Positions 8,262 through 19,786 of a stretch of 64,000 bases of DNA are shown here, in pieces. The translations under genes were made by a program, and so were the position numbers. The stretch is taken from NCBI GenBank assembly GCA_021770345.1, contig JAETRD010000009.1, forward strand, positions 1 to 64,000, written 5' to 3'. The notes beneath the pieces were generated by a model, which was not told where the DNA came from, searched no databases, and was given only the letters and a program-made list of their open reading frames with translations. Each line of letters opens with the position of its first letter. Positions within the stretch are counted from its first letter, which is position 1. Source of the stretch: Lachnospiraceae bacterium (GTDB taxonomy: Bacteria > Bacillota > Clostridia > Lachnospirales > Lachnospiraceae).

Positions 8262-9168
8262 CTCTGCCCTCCTGTTCCATCAACCGCATTACATCCTCTT
8301 TTACTGCCAGTTCCTCCGAAAACGCGGATGCGCTCCCGGTACACACACCCATTGCAAATGCCTTCCGGTAATCCTCCTGCTCGAGAAAACCCGCCAGAAA
8401 GCCCGCTACCATGGAGTCCCCTGCGCCAACCGAGTTTATCACCTCTCCTCTCGGTGCATCCGCCTGATACACGGCCTTATCCTCCGCCACGAGAACCGCA
8501 CCGTCGCCCGCCATCGATACCAGCACATTTCTTGCACCCATCTCCTGTAATTTCCGTGCATATCGGATTACTTCTCCCTTTTCTGTTATCCTGACGCGGA
8601 ATATCTCTCCAAGCTCATGATTGTTTGGTTTTATCAGAAACGGATGATATTGCAGCACATTTACCAGAAGATCTTTTGTCGCGTCGACTACAATTTTCAA
8701 ATCCTTTGCCTGCAGATGCTTCATGATATCCATATAAATCGTCTGCGGCATCACATCCGGTATGCTCCCCGCCATGACCAGAATGTCACCGTCCCTTAAC
8801 GCATCCAGCTGCGCGTACAGCCGCCCGATATCGTCTGCTCCAATCGCCGGTCCCTGGCCGTTGATCTCCGTCTCCTGCTCGGAGCGAAGCTTTACGTTAA
8901 TGCGGGTCATTCCTTCCTTCACGGCGATAAAGTCCGCCCGGATTCCCTTATCCTCTAAGAGACTCTTTAGTTTATCCCCGGTAAAACCGGCCAGAAATCC
9001 GAGCGCCGTGCTGTCGTACCCCAGATTTTTAAGCACCATCGACACATTGATGCCCTTTCCTCCCGGATAAATCAGCTCTCCGCTCGTGCGGTTTACCACT
9101 CCGCAGGTAAACTGCGGTACCGTCACGATATAATCGAGCGACGGATTAAATGTCAGCGTATAAATCAT
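8248..9168 (-). CDS. fruK: 1-phosphofructokinase
   Basis: 306 residues from the ATG at 9168, which is preceded by GGAGG and overlaps the fruR stop (ATGA); the N-terminus MIYTLTFNPSLDY is typical. PfkB-family signatures are the glycine motif YPGGKGINVSMVLKNLG near residue 35 and the C-terminal catalytic motif NSVGAGDSMVAGF, with the base Asp near residue 250. It converts fructose 1-phosphate to fructose 1,6-bisphosphate with ATP. Coupling to fruR and to fruA fits one regulated operon. Confidence 0.95.
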   Translation of the reverse strand: MIYTLTFNPSLDYIVTVPQFTCGVVNRTSGELIYPGGKGINVSMVLKNLGYDSTALGFLAGFTGDKLKSLLEDKGIRADFIAVKEGMTRINVKLRSEQETEINGQGPAIGADDIGRLYAQLDALRDGDILVMAGSIPDVMPQTIYMDIMKHLQAKDLKIVVDATKDLLVNVLQYHPFLIKPNNHELGEIFRVRITEKGEVIRYARKLQEMGARNVLVSMAGDGAVLVAEDKAVYQADAPRGEVINSVGAGDSMVAGFLAGFLEQEDYRKAFAMGVCTGSASAFSEELAVKEDVMRLMEQEGRDEDQ

Positions 9169-9923
9169 ATTGTTTCCTCCTGCACATTGATCACATTCGG
9201 GCAATCATGGAATAGCGCCTGTGCAAGCCCCGCCGTTATCACTGTCGCACGCTCAAACGGGGCAAATGTCACGCTTGAAATCTGATTCCATTTACTCCCG
9301 TCCGCAAGCACATAGCAGTCTCTGCAGTTTTCCATAGATCTGCGTTTTACCATGGCCTCCTTGGGCTCCGGTGTGGAAAACCCCTTTTGCCGGCTCACAC
9401 CATTGGCGCCCCAAAAGCCCTTTGTGAAATTATATTTCGCGAGTGTCACGACCGCTTCCTCCCCCACGATCGCCTCGGTGACCGCCTTAAACTCTCCGCC
9501 CAGAATATAGACGGCACATCCCCGGTCTGCCAGTTTTTTTGCATGGGTAATTGCATTTGTCACAAATGTCACCTGTTTTTCCGTGATAAAATCAATCATG
9601 CACTCCGTCGTCGTCCCCGCATCGATATAGACGAAATCCCCCGGGACGATCAGTCCCGCCGCATACTGTGCAATCGCCAGCTTTGATGTCCTGTTCTGCT
9701 CCTTCCGATGCACGACCTCATCGTCCCTGGTACTGTATGCAGTGCTCTTTGAAATAGCGCCTCCGTGTACCTTTGTCAGCTGTCCGCCCGCATCCAGTGC
9801 CGTCAGATCTCTGCGAATCGTGGATTCCGATGTATCCAGCTCCGCCATCAACTGCTGTACTGTCACGCTTCCCAGTTTCTCCAATGCGGATAAAATCTTT
9901 GCATATCTCTCTTCTGTCAGCAT
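9165..9923 (-). CDS. fruR: DeoR-family regulator of the fructose operon
   Basis: 252 residues from the ATG at 9923, preceded by GGAGG. The N-terminal DeoR helix-turn-helix (MLTEERYAKILSALEKLG, with SESTIRRDLTALD near residues 30-42) is followed by the sugar-phosphate sensor domain (about 75-235) with VYIDAGTTTECM, FVTNA and ADGSKW. Members of this family repress fru genes and are relieved by fructose 1-phosphate. It is first in its own operon, behind a promoter that carries two matching 17-bp boxes, so it probably autoregulates. Confidence 0.93.
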   Translation of the reverse strand: MLTEERYAKILSALEKLGSVTVQQLMAELDTSESTIRRDLTALDAGGQLTKVHGGAISKSTAYSTRDDEVVHRKEQNRTSKLAIAQYAAGLIVPGDFVYIDAGTTTECMIDFITEKQVTFVTNAITHAKKLADRGCAVYILGGEFKAVTEAIVGEEAVVTLAKYNFTKGFWGANGVSRQKGFSTPEPKEAMVKRRSMENCRDCYVLADGSKWNQISSVTFAPFERATVITAGLAQALFHDCPNVINVQEETI

Positions 9924-9939
9924 ATTATCACCTCCATTT

Positions 9940-9956
9940 TCGGTCATATTCAATCA
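9940..9956 (-). promoter_or_regulatory. Putative FruR operator, promoter-distal box
   Basis: On the minus strand this reads TGATTGAATATGACCGA, matching TGAYTGAATATGAYYGA, the pattern shared with 10006-10022. It lies between the predicted transcription start and the fruR start codon, a position suited to repression. Confidence 0.6.
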
Positions 9957-9980
9957 AAATCGTTCATTCCTGATACTTGC

Positions 9981-10009
9981 ATTATAAAACCACATTCGGT
10001 CAAAGTCAA
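9981..10009 (-). promoter_or_regulatory. Promoter of the fructose operon
   Basis: TTGACT (10004-10009) and TATAAT (9981-9986), with exactly 17 bases between, match a strong sigma-A promoter reading left into fruR. The -35 box lies within the upstream operator box. Confidence 0.85.
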
Positions 10010-10022
10010 TCATATTCAGTCA
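10006..10022 (-). promoter_or_regulatory. Putative FruR operator, promoter-proximal box
   Basis: Minus strand TGACTGAATATGATTGA, the partner of the box at 9940-9956 at 66-bp spacing. It overlaps the -35 element, and further GTCA/ATCA repeats flank it, so binding here would block polymerase. Confidence 0.6.
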
Positions 10023-10032
10023 AAAACAGTCA

Positions 10033-10082
10033 CAAAAAAAGACCTGACTTTTTGGCTACTATTGCCAAAATCAGGTCTTTTC
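10033..10082 (-). terminator. Terminator after the histidine phosphatase gene
   Basis: A long near-perfect stem (AAAAGACCTGA and its complement, plus TTTTGGC/GCCAAAA inner arms) with a 7-base loop and a T7 run on the minus strand, directly downstream of the gene at 10093-10704. It also insulates the fructose promoter. Confidence 0.85.
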
Positions 10083-10092
10083 CGATTGTTCT

Positions 10093-10704
10093 CTATTCCC
10101 CTCTGCAAAAACGTTCGGCCGCTTCGCGGATTTCCTCCGCAGGGATCACCACCACCTCGGCATTTTTTGTCTTGTACCGCTTTACCATCTCCTCAAAGGG
10201 AAGCTTTGCCAGATAACAGCGCAACGCCATGAGAACCGCGCTGTGCGTAACTGCAAGGACATCTTGTGCCTCCCTGTCGAGAATCTCTGACAGAGCCGCA
10301 AAGGTCCGCTCCACAACCTCCTGATAGCTCTCGCCGCCGGGTGTATGCGTATAGCGCCGATGTTCATTCCAATAGGTGTACACTTCTCCATAGCTCTCCC
10401 GGATGATATCCCAGTTCAAGCCTTCCCATTCCCCCAGGTCCATTTCACGCAGGCCATCGCAGGGGACGCACGGAATCTGCAGCGCATCCGCCGCCAGCCT
10501 GGCCGTCTCTGCTGCCCGAAGCTGCGGCGACGTATACACCCTGACAAGGTGAAGCTTCCCGTCAAGCGTTTGCTGTCTCAGCTCTTTTGCAAGCCGGTGC
10601 GCCTGCTGCAGACCGTTTTCATTCAACGGAATATCCGTAGAACCCTGTATCTTTTTCCGTACATTCCACTCCGTCTCACCGTGCCGCACAAAATATAATT
10701 TCAT
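10093..10704 (-). CDS. Histidine phosphatase (phosphoglycerate mutase-like)
   Basis: 203 residues. The catalytic RHGETEWN motif is at residues 7-14, followed by the family pattern STDIPLNENGLQQA. The acid in REMDLGEWEGLNWD and the second catalytic His in LAVTHSAVLMALRCYL are present. Members include cofactor-dependent phosphoglycerate mutases, alpha-ribazole phosphatase and broad phosphomonoesterases; the substrate cannot be chosen from sequence alone. It stands alone between the atp operon terminator and its own terminator. Confidence 0.85.
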   Translation of the reverse strand: MKLYFVRHGETEWNVRKKIQGSTDIPLNENGLQQAHRLAKELRQQTLDGKLHLVRVYTSPQLRAAETARLAADALQIPCVPCDGLREMDLGEWEGLNWDIIRESYGEVYTYWNEHRRYTHTPGGESYQEVVERTFAALSEILDREAQDVLAVTHSAVLMALRCYLAKLPFEEMVKRYKTKNAEVVVIPAEEIREAAERFCRGE

Positions 10705-10746
10705 CCTCTATCTCCCCGCTGCGTTTGCCGCCTGTCCGTGCATCTG

Positions 10747-10796
10747 AAAAGCTGACAGCCGCCTCCCGTACTCCGACGGAAAACACTGTCAGCTTT
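10747..10796 (-). terminator. Terminator of the tsaC-upp-atp operon
   Basis: AAAGCTGACAG and CTGTCAGCTTT form an 11-bp stem about ten bases downstream of the atpC stop, with a TTTTC tail on the minus strand. The loop is long (27 bases), so efficiency is uncertain. Confidence 0.6.
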
Positions 10797-10807
10797 CCTT
10801 ATATACA

Positions 10808-11218
10808 CTATTTCGCAACATCAATCCGTGTCAGAGCCCTGCGCAGAGCATACTCGGCACGCTTTAAGTCCGTCGCTTCCGTTTTATTGGCAAGACGCTC
10901 CTCGGCACGCTGACGGGCAGCCTCCGCACGATTCTTGTCAATCTCTTCCGGCCACTCCGCAATCTCTGCCAGAAGCGTTACCTTATCCGGCAGAATCTCC
11001 GCAAAACCGGAATGAACCGCTGCAACAAGGTTCTCCTCGCCGTCCCTGTGAATCGTCACCATTCCGGGCGCGAGAACCGTGGTGAGCGGAATATGCTTTT
11101 TGTACACACCGATCTCACCGGCAGCCGTATTAAATTCGATCATGGTCGCCTCGCCCGTGTGAAAGACACGGTCCGGCGTGATAATCTCCACTTTAAAAAT
11201 TCTGCTGTCGTCTGCCAT
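10808..11218 (-). CDS. atpC: ATP synthase epsilon subunit
   Basis: 136 residues. An N-terminal beta-sandwich (about 1-85: FKVEIITPDRVFHTGEATM, TAAGEIGVYKKHIPLTTVLAPG) is followed by the C-terminal helical hairpin (RAEAARQRAEERL, LKRAEYALRRALTRIDV). It is the central-stalk subunit that links gamma to the c-ring and can inhibit ATP hydrolysis. It is the last gene of the operon, 23 bases after atpD. Confidence 0.95.
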   Translation of the reverse strand: MADDSRIFKVEIITPDRVFHTGEATMIEFNTAAGEIGVYKKHIPLTTVLAPGMVTIHRDGEENLVAAVHSGFAEILPDKVTLLAEIAEWPEEIDKNRAEAARQRAEERLANKTEATDLKRAEYALRRALTRIDVAK

Positions 11219-11241
11219 AATGAACCTCCATCTTTCCGCTG

Positions 11242-12660
<1,419 letters not shown>

Positions 12661-12717
12661 TTATTTCTCCTTGTCAATAATTTTGATAATCCTATCCTGT
12701 CTATGCAAAGCGCATAT

Positions 12718-13581
12718 CTAGGAAATCGCAGATGCACCGGCGATAATCTCCGTCAATTCCTGTGTGATGGAGCCCTGACGTGCCCTGTTATATTTCAGTG
12801 TCAAATCACTGATCATTTCCTCTGCATTGCTGGTCGCAGAATCCATCGCCTGCATTCTCGCACCGTTTTCACTCGCGACCGCCTCCACAAGAGCTCCGTA
12901 AAAAAGGCTCGTCACATACTTGGGGATGATCGTATCGAGCGCTTCTTCCTCCCCCGGCTCATAGTTCATGAGCACGTTGGAACCCGCTGCCTTTTCAATC
13001 TCTTCCCCGTCGAGCTCAACCGGAAGCAATTTGATCAGAGTCGGTTCATGACTTACCGTATTCTTAAAGTGCGTGTAGGCAAGATAAATCTCACCGATCT
13101 CCCCTGCCGTATACGCCTCTAAAACTCTTCTGCAAAGTGCGGCGGCATCCTCATAGGACGGAGATTCGATAATCTGGGAACCGTCCGCCTTAATCTGATA
13201 TCCTCTGCGCTCTAACGCCTCTTTTCCCTTGCTGCCGATCGCATAGACCTCCGTATTCCCTGCATTCAGATCATCCGAACCGGTCACAAGCTTTACGACG
13301 TTGGAATTGTAGCCCCCGGCAAGTCCGCGGTTCGACGTAATGACGACCACTGCCTTTTTCCCGGAATCCCTCCTGTTCAGATAGGGGTGATTGATTCCGC
13401 CGGATTTTGCCAGCATGGAGGCAACCGTCCGATACATATAGTTAAAGTACGGGTTCGTCTGCTCCGCTCTGTTTCTGGCTTTCTGCAATTTAACGGTAGA
13501 GACAAGCTTCATGGCTTTTGTGATCTGCTGCGTACTCTGTATACTGCCTTTTCGTCTTTTTATGTCCCGCATTGAGGCCAT
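12718..13581 (-). CDS. atpG: ATP synthase gamma subunit
   Basis: 287 residues. The N-terminal helix MRDIKRRKGSIQSTQQITKAMKLVSTVKLQKA and the C-terminal signature ATSNAEEMISDLTLKYNRARQGSITQEL are the two ends of the rotating coiled coil. The middle Rossmann-like domain includes TSNRGLAGGYNSN. The start ATG at 13581 gives MASMRDIKRR; an internal ATG three codons later is the alternative. It lies in the standard order, 27 bases after atpA. Confidence 0.96.
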   Translation of the reverse strand: MASMRDIKRRKGSIQSTQQITKAMKLVSTVKLQKARNRAEQTNPYFNYMYRTVASMLAKSGGINHPYLNRRDSGKKAVVVITSNRGLAGGYNSNVVKLVTGSDDLNAGNTEVYAIGSKGKEALERRGYQIKADGSQIIESPSYEDAAALCRRVLEAYTAGEIGEIYLAYTHFKNTVSHEPTLIKLLPVELDGEEIEKAAGSNVLMNYEPGEEEALDTIIPKYVTSLFYGALVEAVASENGARMQAMDSATSNAEEMISDLTLKYNRARQGSITQELTEIIAGASAIS

Positions 13582-13608
13582 AATCTACGCACCGCCTTTC
13601 TACCGTTT

Positions 13609-15667
<2,059 letters not shown>

Positions 15668-15680
<13 letters not shown>

Positions 15681-16192
15681 GTCGAATCACCCATTTCTTT
15701 CAATGTCTCTTCTACCAGCCTGTCCTGTATCGTCGCATCAATATTTGCGGCAACCACCTTTGCCGCCATCATGGACGCAACCGCTATCATTTCCTGTTTT
15801 ACCTCATCCATCGCACGCTTGCGTGAAAGCACCGCCTCCTCGTTCGCATTGCGGATGATGCGTGCAGCCTCTTCCTTGGCTTCGCTCTCAATACGGGACG
15901 CATTCTGCTGCGCCTTCTTGCGGGCTTCGCTTAAAATCTGCTCTGCTTCCTTATCGATGTCCTTTAACTTTGCCTGATACTCCGCTTTTAATGCAGCGGC
16001 CTCTTCCTGATTCTTTGCAGCGTCTTCGAGTTCTCCCGCAATCTTGTCCTTCCGGTCGCTCATCATCTTGCGCACCGGATTAAACAGCATCTTGGACATG
16101 AACATAAATAAGAAGAATACCGCAAGCGCCATCAGAATCACGTCGTGGAGCAGCTGGGCATCGAGGTTAAAGAGTCTTGTCATCTCTTCCAA
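15668..16192 (-). CDS. atpF: ATP synthase b subunit
   Basis: 174 residues. One N-terminal membrane helix (about 15-33, LHDVILMALAVFFLFMFM) and a long charged coiled coil rich in Ala, Lys and Glu are the peripheral-stalk pattern. The start is probably TTG at 16192, because GGAGG lies seven bases before it, whereas the first ATG (16183) is about 16 bases away. It is 58 bases after atpE and overlaps atpH. Confidence 0.93.
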
Positions 16193-16250
16193 GGGTTGGC
16201 CTCCTTTCCGTTATTTTTCATATTCTTTAAAATCGAAATTTCGGCCCGAT

Positions 16251-16517
<267 letters not shown>

Positions 16518-16644
16518 CTAAAATAATTTTCCGCTCTCCGCGGTTATTAACTGTACTGCAGGCGTCTGCCCCATCCGCCATACGGACGCGGCATCTGCCA
16601 CGGCGGCCGATACGCCCCGCGGCGCACACATTTGTCCGCCCCTG

Positions 16645-17382
16645 CTACTCCGCCTCATAATTCTGGCTGATGTACGTCATCGTCAGCATACAGAATACAT
16701 ACGTCTGAATCGCTCCCGAGAACAAATCAAAATACACATGGAGCGCTGCGGGCCAGATAAGCGCCACTTTGCTCAGCAGACCGTAAACAAGCGCCATCAT
16801 TACCGTCCCTGACAGTACGTTCGCAAACAGACGCAACGACAGGGAAATCGGCACTGCGATTTCGCTGATTAAGTTAATCGGCAGCCAGAGCGGCAGCCAC
16901 GGCGGCAGCGGCGAACACATGTCCGTCCATATCTGTTTCAGCGGCAGATTTTTAAACTGCGTGATGTGGATAAGGAAGAACGTGATGAGACCAAGCGCCA
17001 GTGTCGTGCCGTAATCGGCGGTTGGCGGTCTCAAACCAAACAGGCCGGAAATATTACTCATAAGAATAAATACAAAGATTGTGCTGATGTAGTTCACAAA
17101 CTTCGGCGCGGCCACTTTTCCCATCGTTCCGTACACTACCCCGTCCAGCTTTTCGACGATGAGCTCAAGAACATTCTGGAAGCCATCCGGCACTTCTGTT
17201 GCACGCTTCATCCTGCGGTTTGCCGCGACGGAAAACCCCGCCAGCAGCAGCATTACGATGAGTATGCAGACGTGTGACGTGGTGATCCAGACCTCATGAC
17301 CGAAAATCTCATAGGAAAAAATCCCATGAATCATAAAGTCAATGTTGTCCGCACCGGACGTCATCAAAATTGCATTGTTCAC
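16645..17382 (-). CDS. atpB: ATP synthase a subunit
   Basis: 245 residues with five to six membrane helices. The conserved Arg of the ion channel is in LSLRLFANVLSG, and the C-terminal LFSGAIQTYVFCMLTMTYI segment is typical. The start is GTG at 17382 with GGAGG eight bases upstream. It is followed by an unusually long 139-base gap before atpE that contains no evident gene. It is the membrane stator that conducts ions to the c-ring. Confidence 0.95.
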   Translation of the reverse strand: MNNAILMTSGADNIDFMIHGIFSYEIFGHEVWITTSHVCILIVMLLLAGFSVAANRRMKRATEVPDGFQNVLELIVEKLDGVVYGTMGKVAAPKFVNYISTIFVFILMSNISGLFGLRPPTADYGTTLALGLITFFLIHITQFKNLPLKQIWTDMCSPLPPWLPLWLPINLISEIAVPISLSLRLFANVLSGTVMMALVYGLLSKVALIWPAALHVYFDLFSGAIQTYVFCMLTMTYISQNYEAE

Positions 17383-17386
17383 AATT

Positions 17387-17830
17387 TCACCTCCTTAATA
17401 CAGATTCATTATTACCACTGTCCGAAGACACATCACCTCTTTCGTTCAGCTTTGAAATAAATCTATGTGCAAAAGGCTGCAGATACGCGGATATCTTTAA
17501 GCCCAAAACACCGATAAACGCGGAAATCAGATTTCCGAGGTTAAATTTCATCATAATAAAAAACACGACGACCACCACGGCATAGCGCAGCAGGGACTTT
17601 GCGATAATCTTTGCCCGCGCCCGGCTTTCGCCGTAAACGTCCACCGCATCCTGCAGTACGACGGCAATGTTGATTGCCATACCGACCGCAAGCGCGATGC
17701 CGATGGCAAGACCGCTGGTAAACCGCAGCTTATCCGCCGCAAACCAGACTCCCGCGAGCTCTACCGCCGCTCCATATACAAGAATTCCCAAAACCAGCCC
17801 CGGTAATGCGTCATTTAATCTTCTCAGCAT
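17387..17830 (-). CDS. atpI: AtpI-like membrane protein
   Basis: 147 residues from the ATG at 17830, preceded by AGGA. It has four hydrophobic segments (about residues 8-28, 35-58, 75-95 and 97-115), and KFNLGNLISAFIGVLGLKISAYLQP resembles the last part of ATP synthase subunit I. AtpI helps assemble the c-ring and is commonly the first gene of atp operons. It overlaps the upstream small gene by 20 bases and ends 4 bases before atpB. Sequence conservation is low in this family, so the name rests mainly on topology and position. Confidence 0.75.
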   Translation of the reverse strand: MLRRLNDALPGLVLGILVYGAAVELAGVWFAADKLRFTSGLAIGIALAVGMAINIAVVLQDAVDVYGESRARAKIIAKSLLRYAVVVVVFFIMMKFNLGNLISAFIGVLGLKISAYLQPFAHRFISKLNERGDVSSDSGNNESVLRR

Positions 17831-18062
17831 GATTCCTGTCCGACTCACCGTCCTGTCCGTATAGTTTCTTCGCCATCTTAAAAATGTTCGTAAATCCTGC
17901 CAGTGCTCCCACGACAAACAGCGGTACCGCAATAACAGGAATGTCATAGCGCCGCCCCAGCCACACGCCGAACAGCGTGCACATCATAATCGGCACGATC
18001 ATATTCAGACTAAACTGCAAAATGAGGGTCAGTGCCTGAAAAACCTTACGATTCTTTTTCAT
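17811..18062 (-). CDS. AtpZ/AtpI-type small membrane protein
   Basis: 83 residues from the ATG at 18062, preceded by GGGAG. It has two membrane helices (about 8-30 and 42-62); the segment LNMIVPIMMCTLFGVWLGRR fits the first helix of AtpZ-type proteins, found ahead of atpI in many atp operons and linked to magnesium or calcium transport or to c-ring assembly. It leads the atp part of the operon and overlaps atpI. Confidence 0.75.
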   Translation of the reverse strand: MKKNRKVFQALTLILQFSLNMIVPIMMCTLFGVWLGRRYDIPVIAVPLFVVGALAGFTNIFKMAKKLYGQDGESDRNHAEKIK

Positions 18063-18139
18063 AGCCGCTCCCTCCGATTCGATTATAAACAACCATGGGC
18101 TTATTATACCATTTTTCCCGCTTTTGTCCACGAACTTTT

Positions 18140-18625
18140 CTACAGTGTAAAACGGACCTCCCGGCCCGTACGCCGATACCGCACCATCTCCACTCCGGCG
18201 GATTTGAGCATATGCTTTGACGCAATCACAGCCGGCGTGCCGTCATATTTGTCGCTGTCATACACCAGACGCTTGATGCCGGCCTGTATAATTGCCTTCG
18301 CACACTCGTTGCAGGGAAACAGCGTCACATACATTGTCGCCCCCTCGAGGCTGCCCCCGCGGTAATTCAAAATCGCATTCAGTTCGCTGTGCGTCGTATA
18401 AAAATATTTGCTCTCGAGCGGATCTCCGTCTCTCGCCCACGGAAATTCGTCGTCCGAGCACCCCGTCGGGAACCCGTTGTAGCCCATCGATAAGATTTTG
18501 TGATTCTGACTGACAATACAAGCTCCCACCTGTGTATTCGGATCCTTGGAACGCATACCCGATAAGGTCGCAACCCCCATAAAATATTCGTCCCATGAGA
18601 TATAATCCTCGCGCTTACGGCTCAT
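18140..18625 (-). CDS. comEB: dCMP/cytidine deaminase family protein (ComEB-like)
   Basis: 161 residues from MSRKREDY (ATG at 18625); an adjacent ATG at 18628 shares the same GAGG site. The zinc-binding deaminase motifs are complete: THSELNAILNY with the catalytic Glu, and PCNEC. The segment DPNTQVGACIV is typical of dCMP deaminases. It makes dUMP from dCMP for thymidylate synthesis, or acts on a related nucleotide. It lies between upp and the atp genes, so pyrimidine salvage and ATP synthase genes are co-transcribed. Confidence 0.9.
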   Translation of the reverse strand: MSRKREDYISWDEYFMGVATLSGMRSKDPNTQVGACIVSQNHKILSMGYNGFPTGCSDDEFPWARDGDPLESKYFYTTHSELNAILNYRGGSLEGATMYVTLFPCNECAKAIIQAGIKRLVYDSDKYDGTPAVIASKHMLKSAGVEMVRYRRTGREVRFTL

Positions 18626-18686
18626 CATCCACCTCATTTCTGCGCTGCCCTAGTCTGCGCAAAGTCCTGCGGTTTACCCGTCCGTG

Positions 18687-19316
18687 CTATTTTGTGCCGA
18701 AAATGCGATCTCCCGCATCGCCCAACCCCGGGACAATATATCCATGTTCGTTAAGATGATCATCCAGCGCCCCGATATAGATGTCCACATCCGGATGTGA
18801 CTCCTGCATTCTCTTTACGCCCTCCGGCGCCGCAATGATACACATCAGGCGGATACTTTTGACCCCCTTGTCTTTGAGCATCTGAATTGCCGCCACGGAA
18901 GAACCTCCGGTCGCAAGCATCGGATCTACGACAAATACCTCGCGGTTCGCACAGTCCTCCGGCAGCTTGCAGTAATACTCCACCGGCTCTAACGTCTCCG
19001 GGTCCCGGTACAGTCCGATATGCCCCACCTTCGCCGCGGGAATCATACTGAGCATGCCGTCCACCATGCCGAGCCCCGCCCGAAGAATCGGAACGACGGC
19101 AAGCTTCTTGCCTTTTAATTCTTTCGCCGTAGTCTTGCAGATCGGCGTATTGATCTCCACATCGGCAAGTTTTAAATCCCTGGTCGCCTCATAGCACATC
19201 AGCATCGCTATCTCGCCGACAAGTGTGCGGAAATCCTTGGATCCCGTCTCCTCCCTGCGGATAATACCGATTTTGTGCTGAATCAGCGGATGATCCATTA
19301 CTACTATTTTAGACAT
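18687..19316 (-). CDS. upp: Uracil phosphoribosyltransferase
   Basis: 209 residues, standard length. The PRPP-binding loop is [18 protein letters not shown], and the uracil-binding C-terminus [18 protein letters not shown] is intact, as is the N-terminal [22 protein letters not shown] (shown here in two parts: [13 protein letters not shown] and EETGSKDFR). It converts uracil and PRPP to UMP. It overlaps the phosphatase-like gene upstream by 8 bases and precedes comEB, as in the Bacillus ywl-upp-atp region. Confidence 0.97.
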   Translation of the reverse strand: MSKIVVMDHPLIQHKIGIIRREETGSKDFRTLVGEIAMLMCYEATRDLKLADVEINTPICKTTAKELKGKKLAVVPILRAGLGMVDGMLSMIPAAKVGHIGLYRDPETLEPVEYYCKLPEDCANREVFVVDPMLATGGSSVAAIQMLKDKGVKSIRLMCIIAAPEGVKRMQESHPDVDIYIGALDDHLNEHGYIVPGLGDAGDRIFGTK

Positions 19317-19773
19317 AATTCCCTCCGTTTAATAAGTTTACCAGTTTTAAAATGGTCTTGCGCAGCGTCTCATAACACAACCCGTATGCCTGAAGCGTTC
19401 CCCCATACGGATTGACCGTCTCTAATTCCTCACCGACCAGCTCCGTCAGCACATGAACGTTTTCCGGCTTCGCGTTTTTGTATTTCTCAAAAATCTTCTC
19501 CGCCTGAACGGCCTCCATCACAAGAATCAGCGCATCATCGGCAAAATCCTCCTCCGAAAGCTGCGTGGACATATAGCCCTCCATATTAATGCCGTTGCTG
19601 ATCATAACGGCTTCCGCTTTCTGATTCAGAGGCTCCGGAAACAGGACGACAAGCCCTCTTGCCGCAATTTCTACCGGATGCTTTAGTTTACATTCTTCCA
19701 ATATGCCTGCTGCCATCGGAGCTCTGCAGATACCGCTGTCGGCAACAAACACTATTTTGTTGTATTCTTTCAT
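19309..19773 (-). CDS. LMW protein phosphatase homologue lacking catalytic residues
   Basis: 154 residues from the ATG at 19773, preceded by GGAGAG. The fold signature is clear: the P-loop region [18 protein letters not shown] aligns with the VCxGNxCRSPMAE of low-molecular-weight tyrosine/arginine phosphatases, and [10 protein letters not shown] aligns with the DPxGG acid loop. The nucleophilic Cys position is Ala11, while Arg17 of the loop is kept, and the general-acid Asp is Asn121. Both catalytic side chains are thus missing. The reading frame is intact and embedded between tsaC and upp, the place of ywlE in Bacillus. It is probably a binding or regulatory protein rather than an enzyme. 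Confidence 0.85.
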   Translation of the reverse strand: MKEYNKIVFVADSGICRAPMAAGILEECKLKHPVEIAARGLVVLFPEPLNQKAEAVMISNGINMEGYMSTQLSEEDFADDALILVMEAVQAEKIFEKYKNAKPENVHVLTELVGEELETVNPYGGTLQAYGLCYETLRKTILKLVNLLNGGNYV

Positions 19774-19786
19774 TCTTTTCTCTCCA

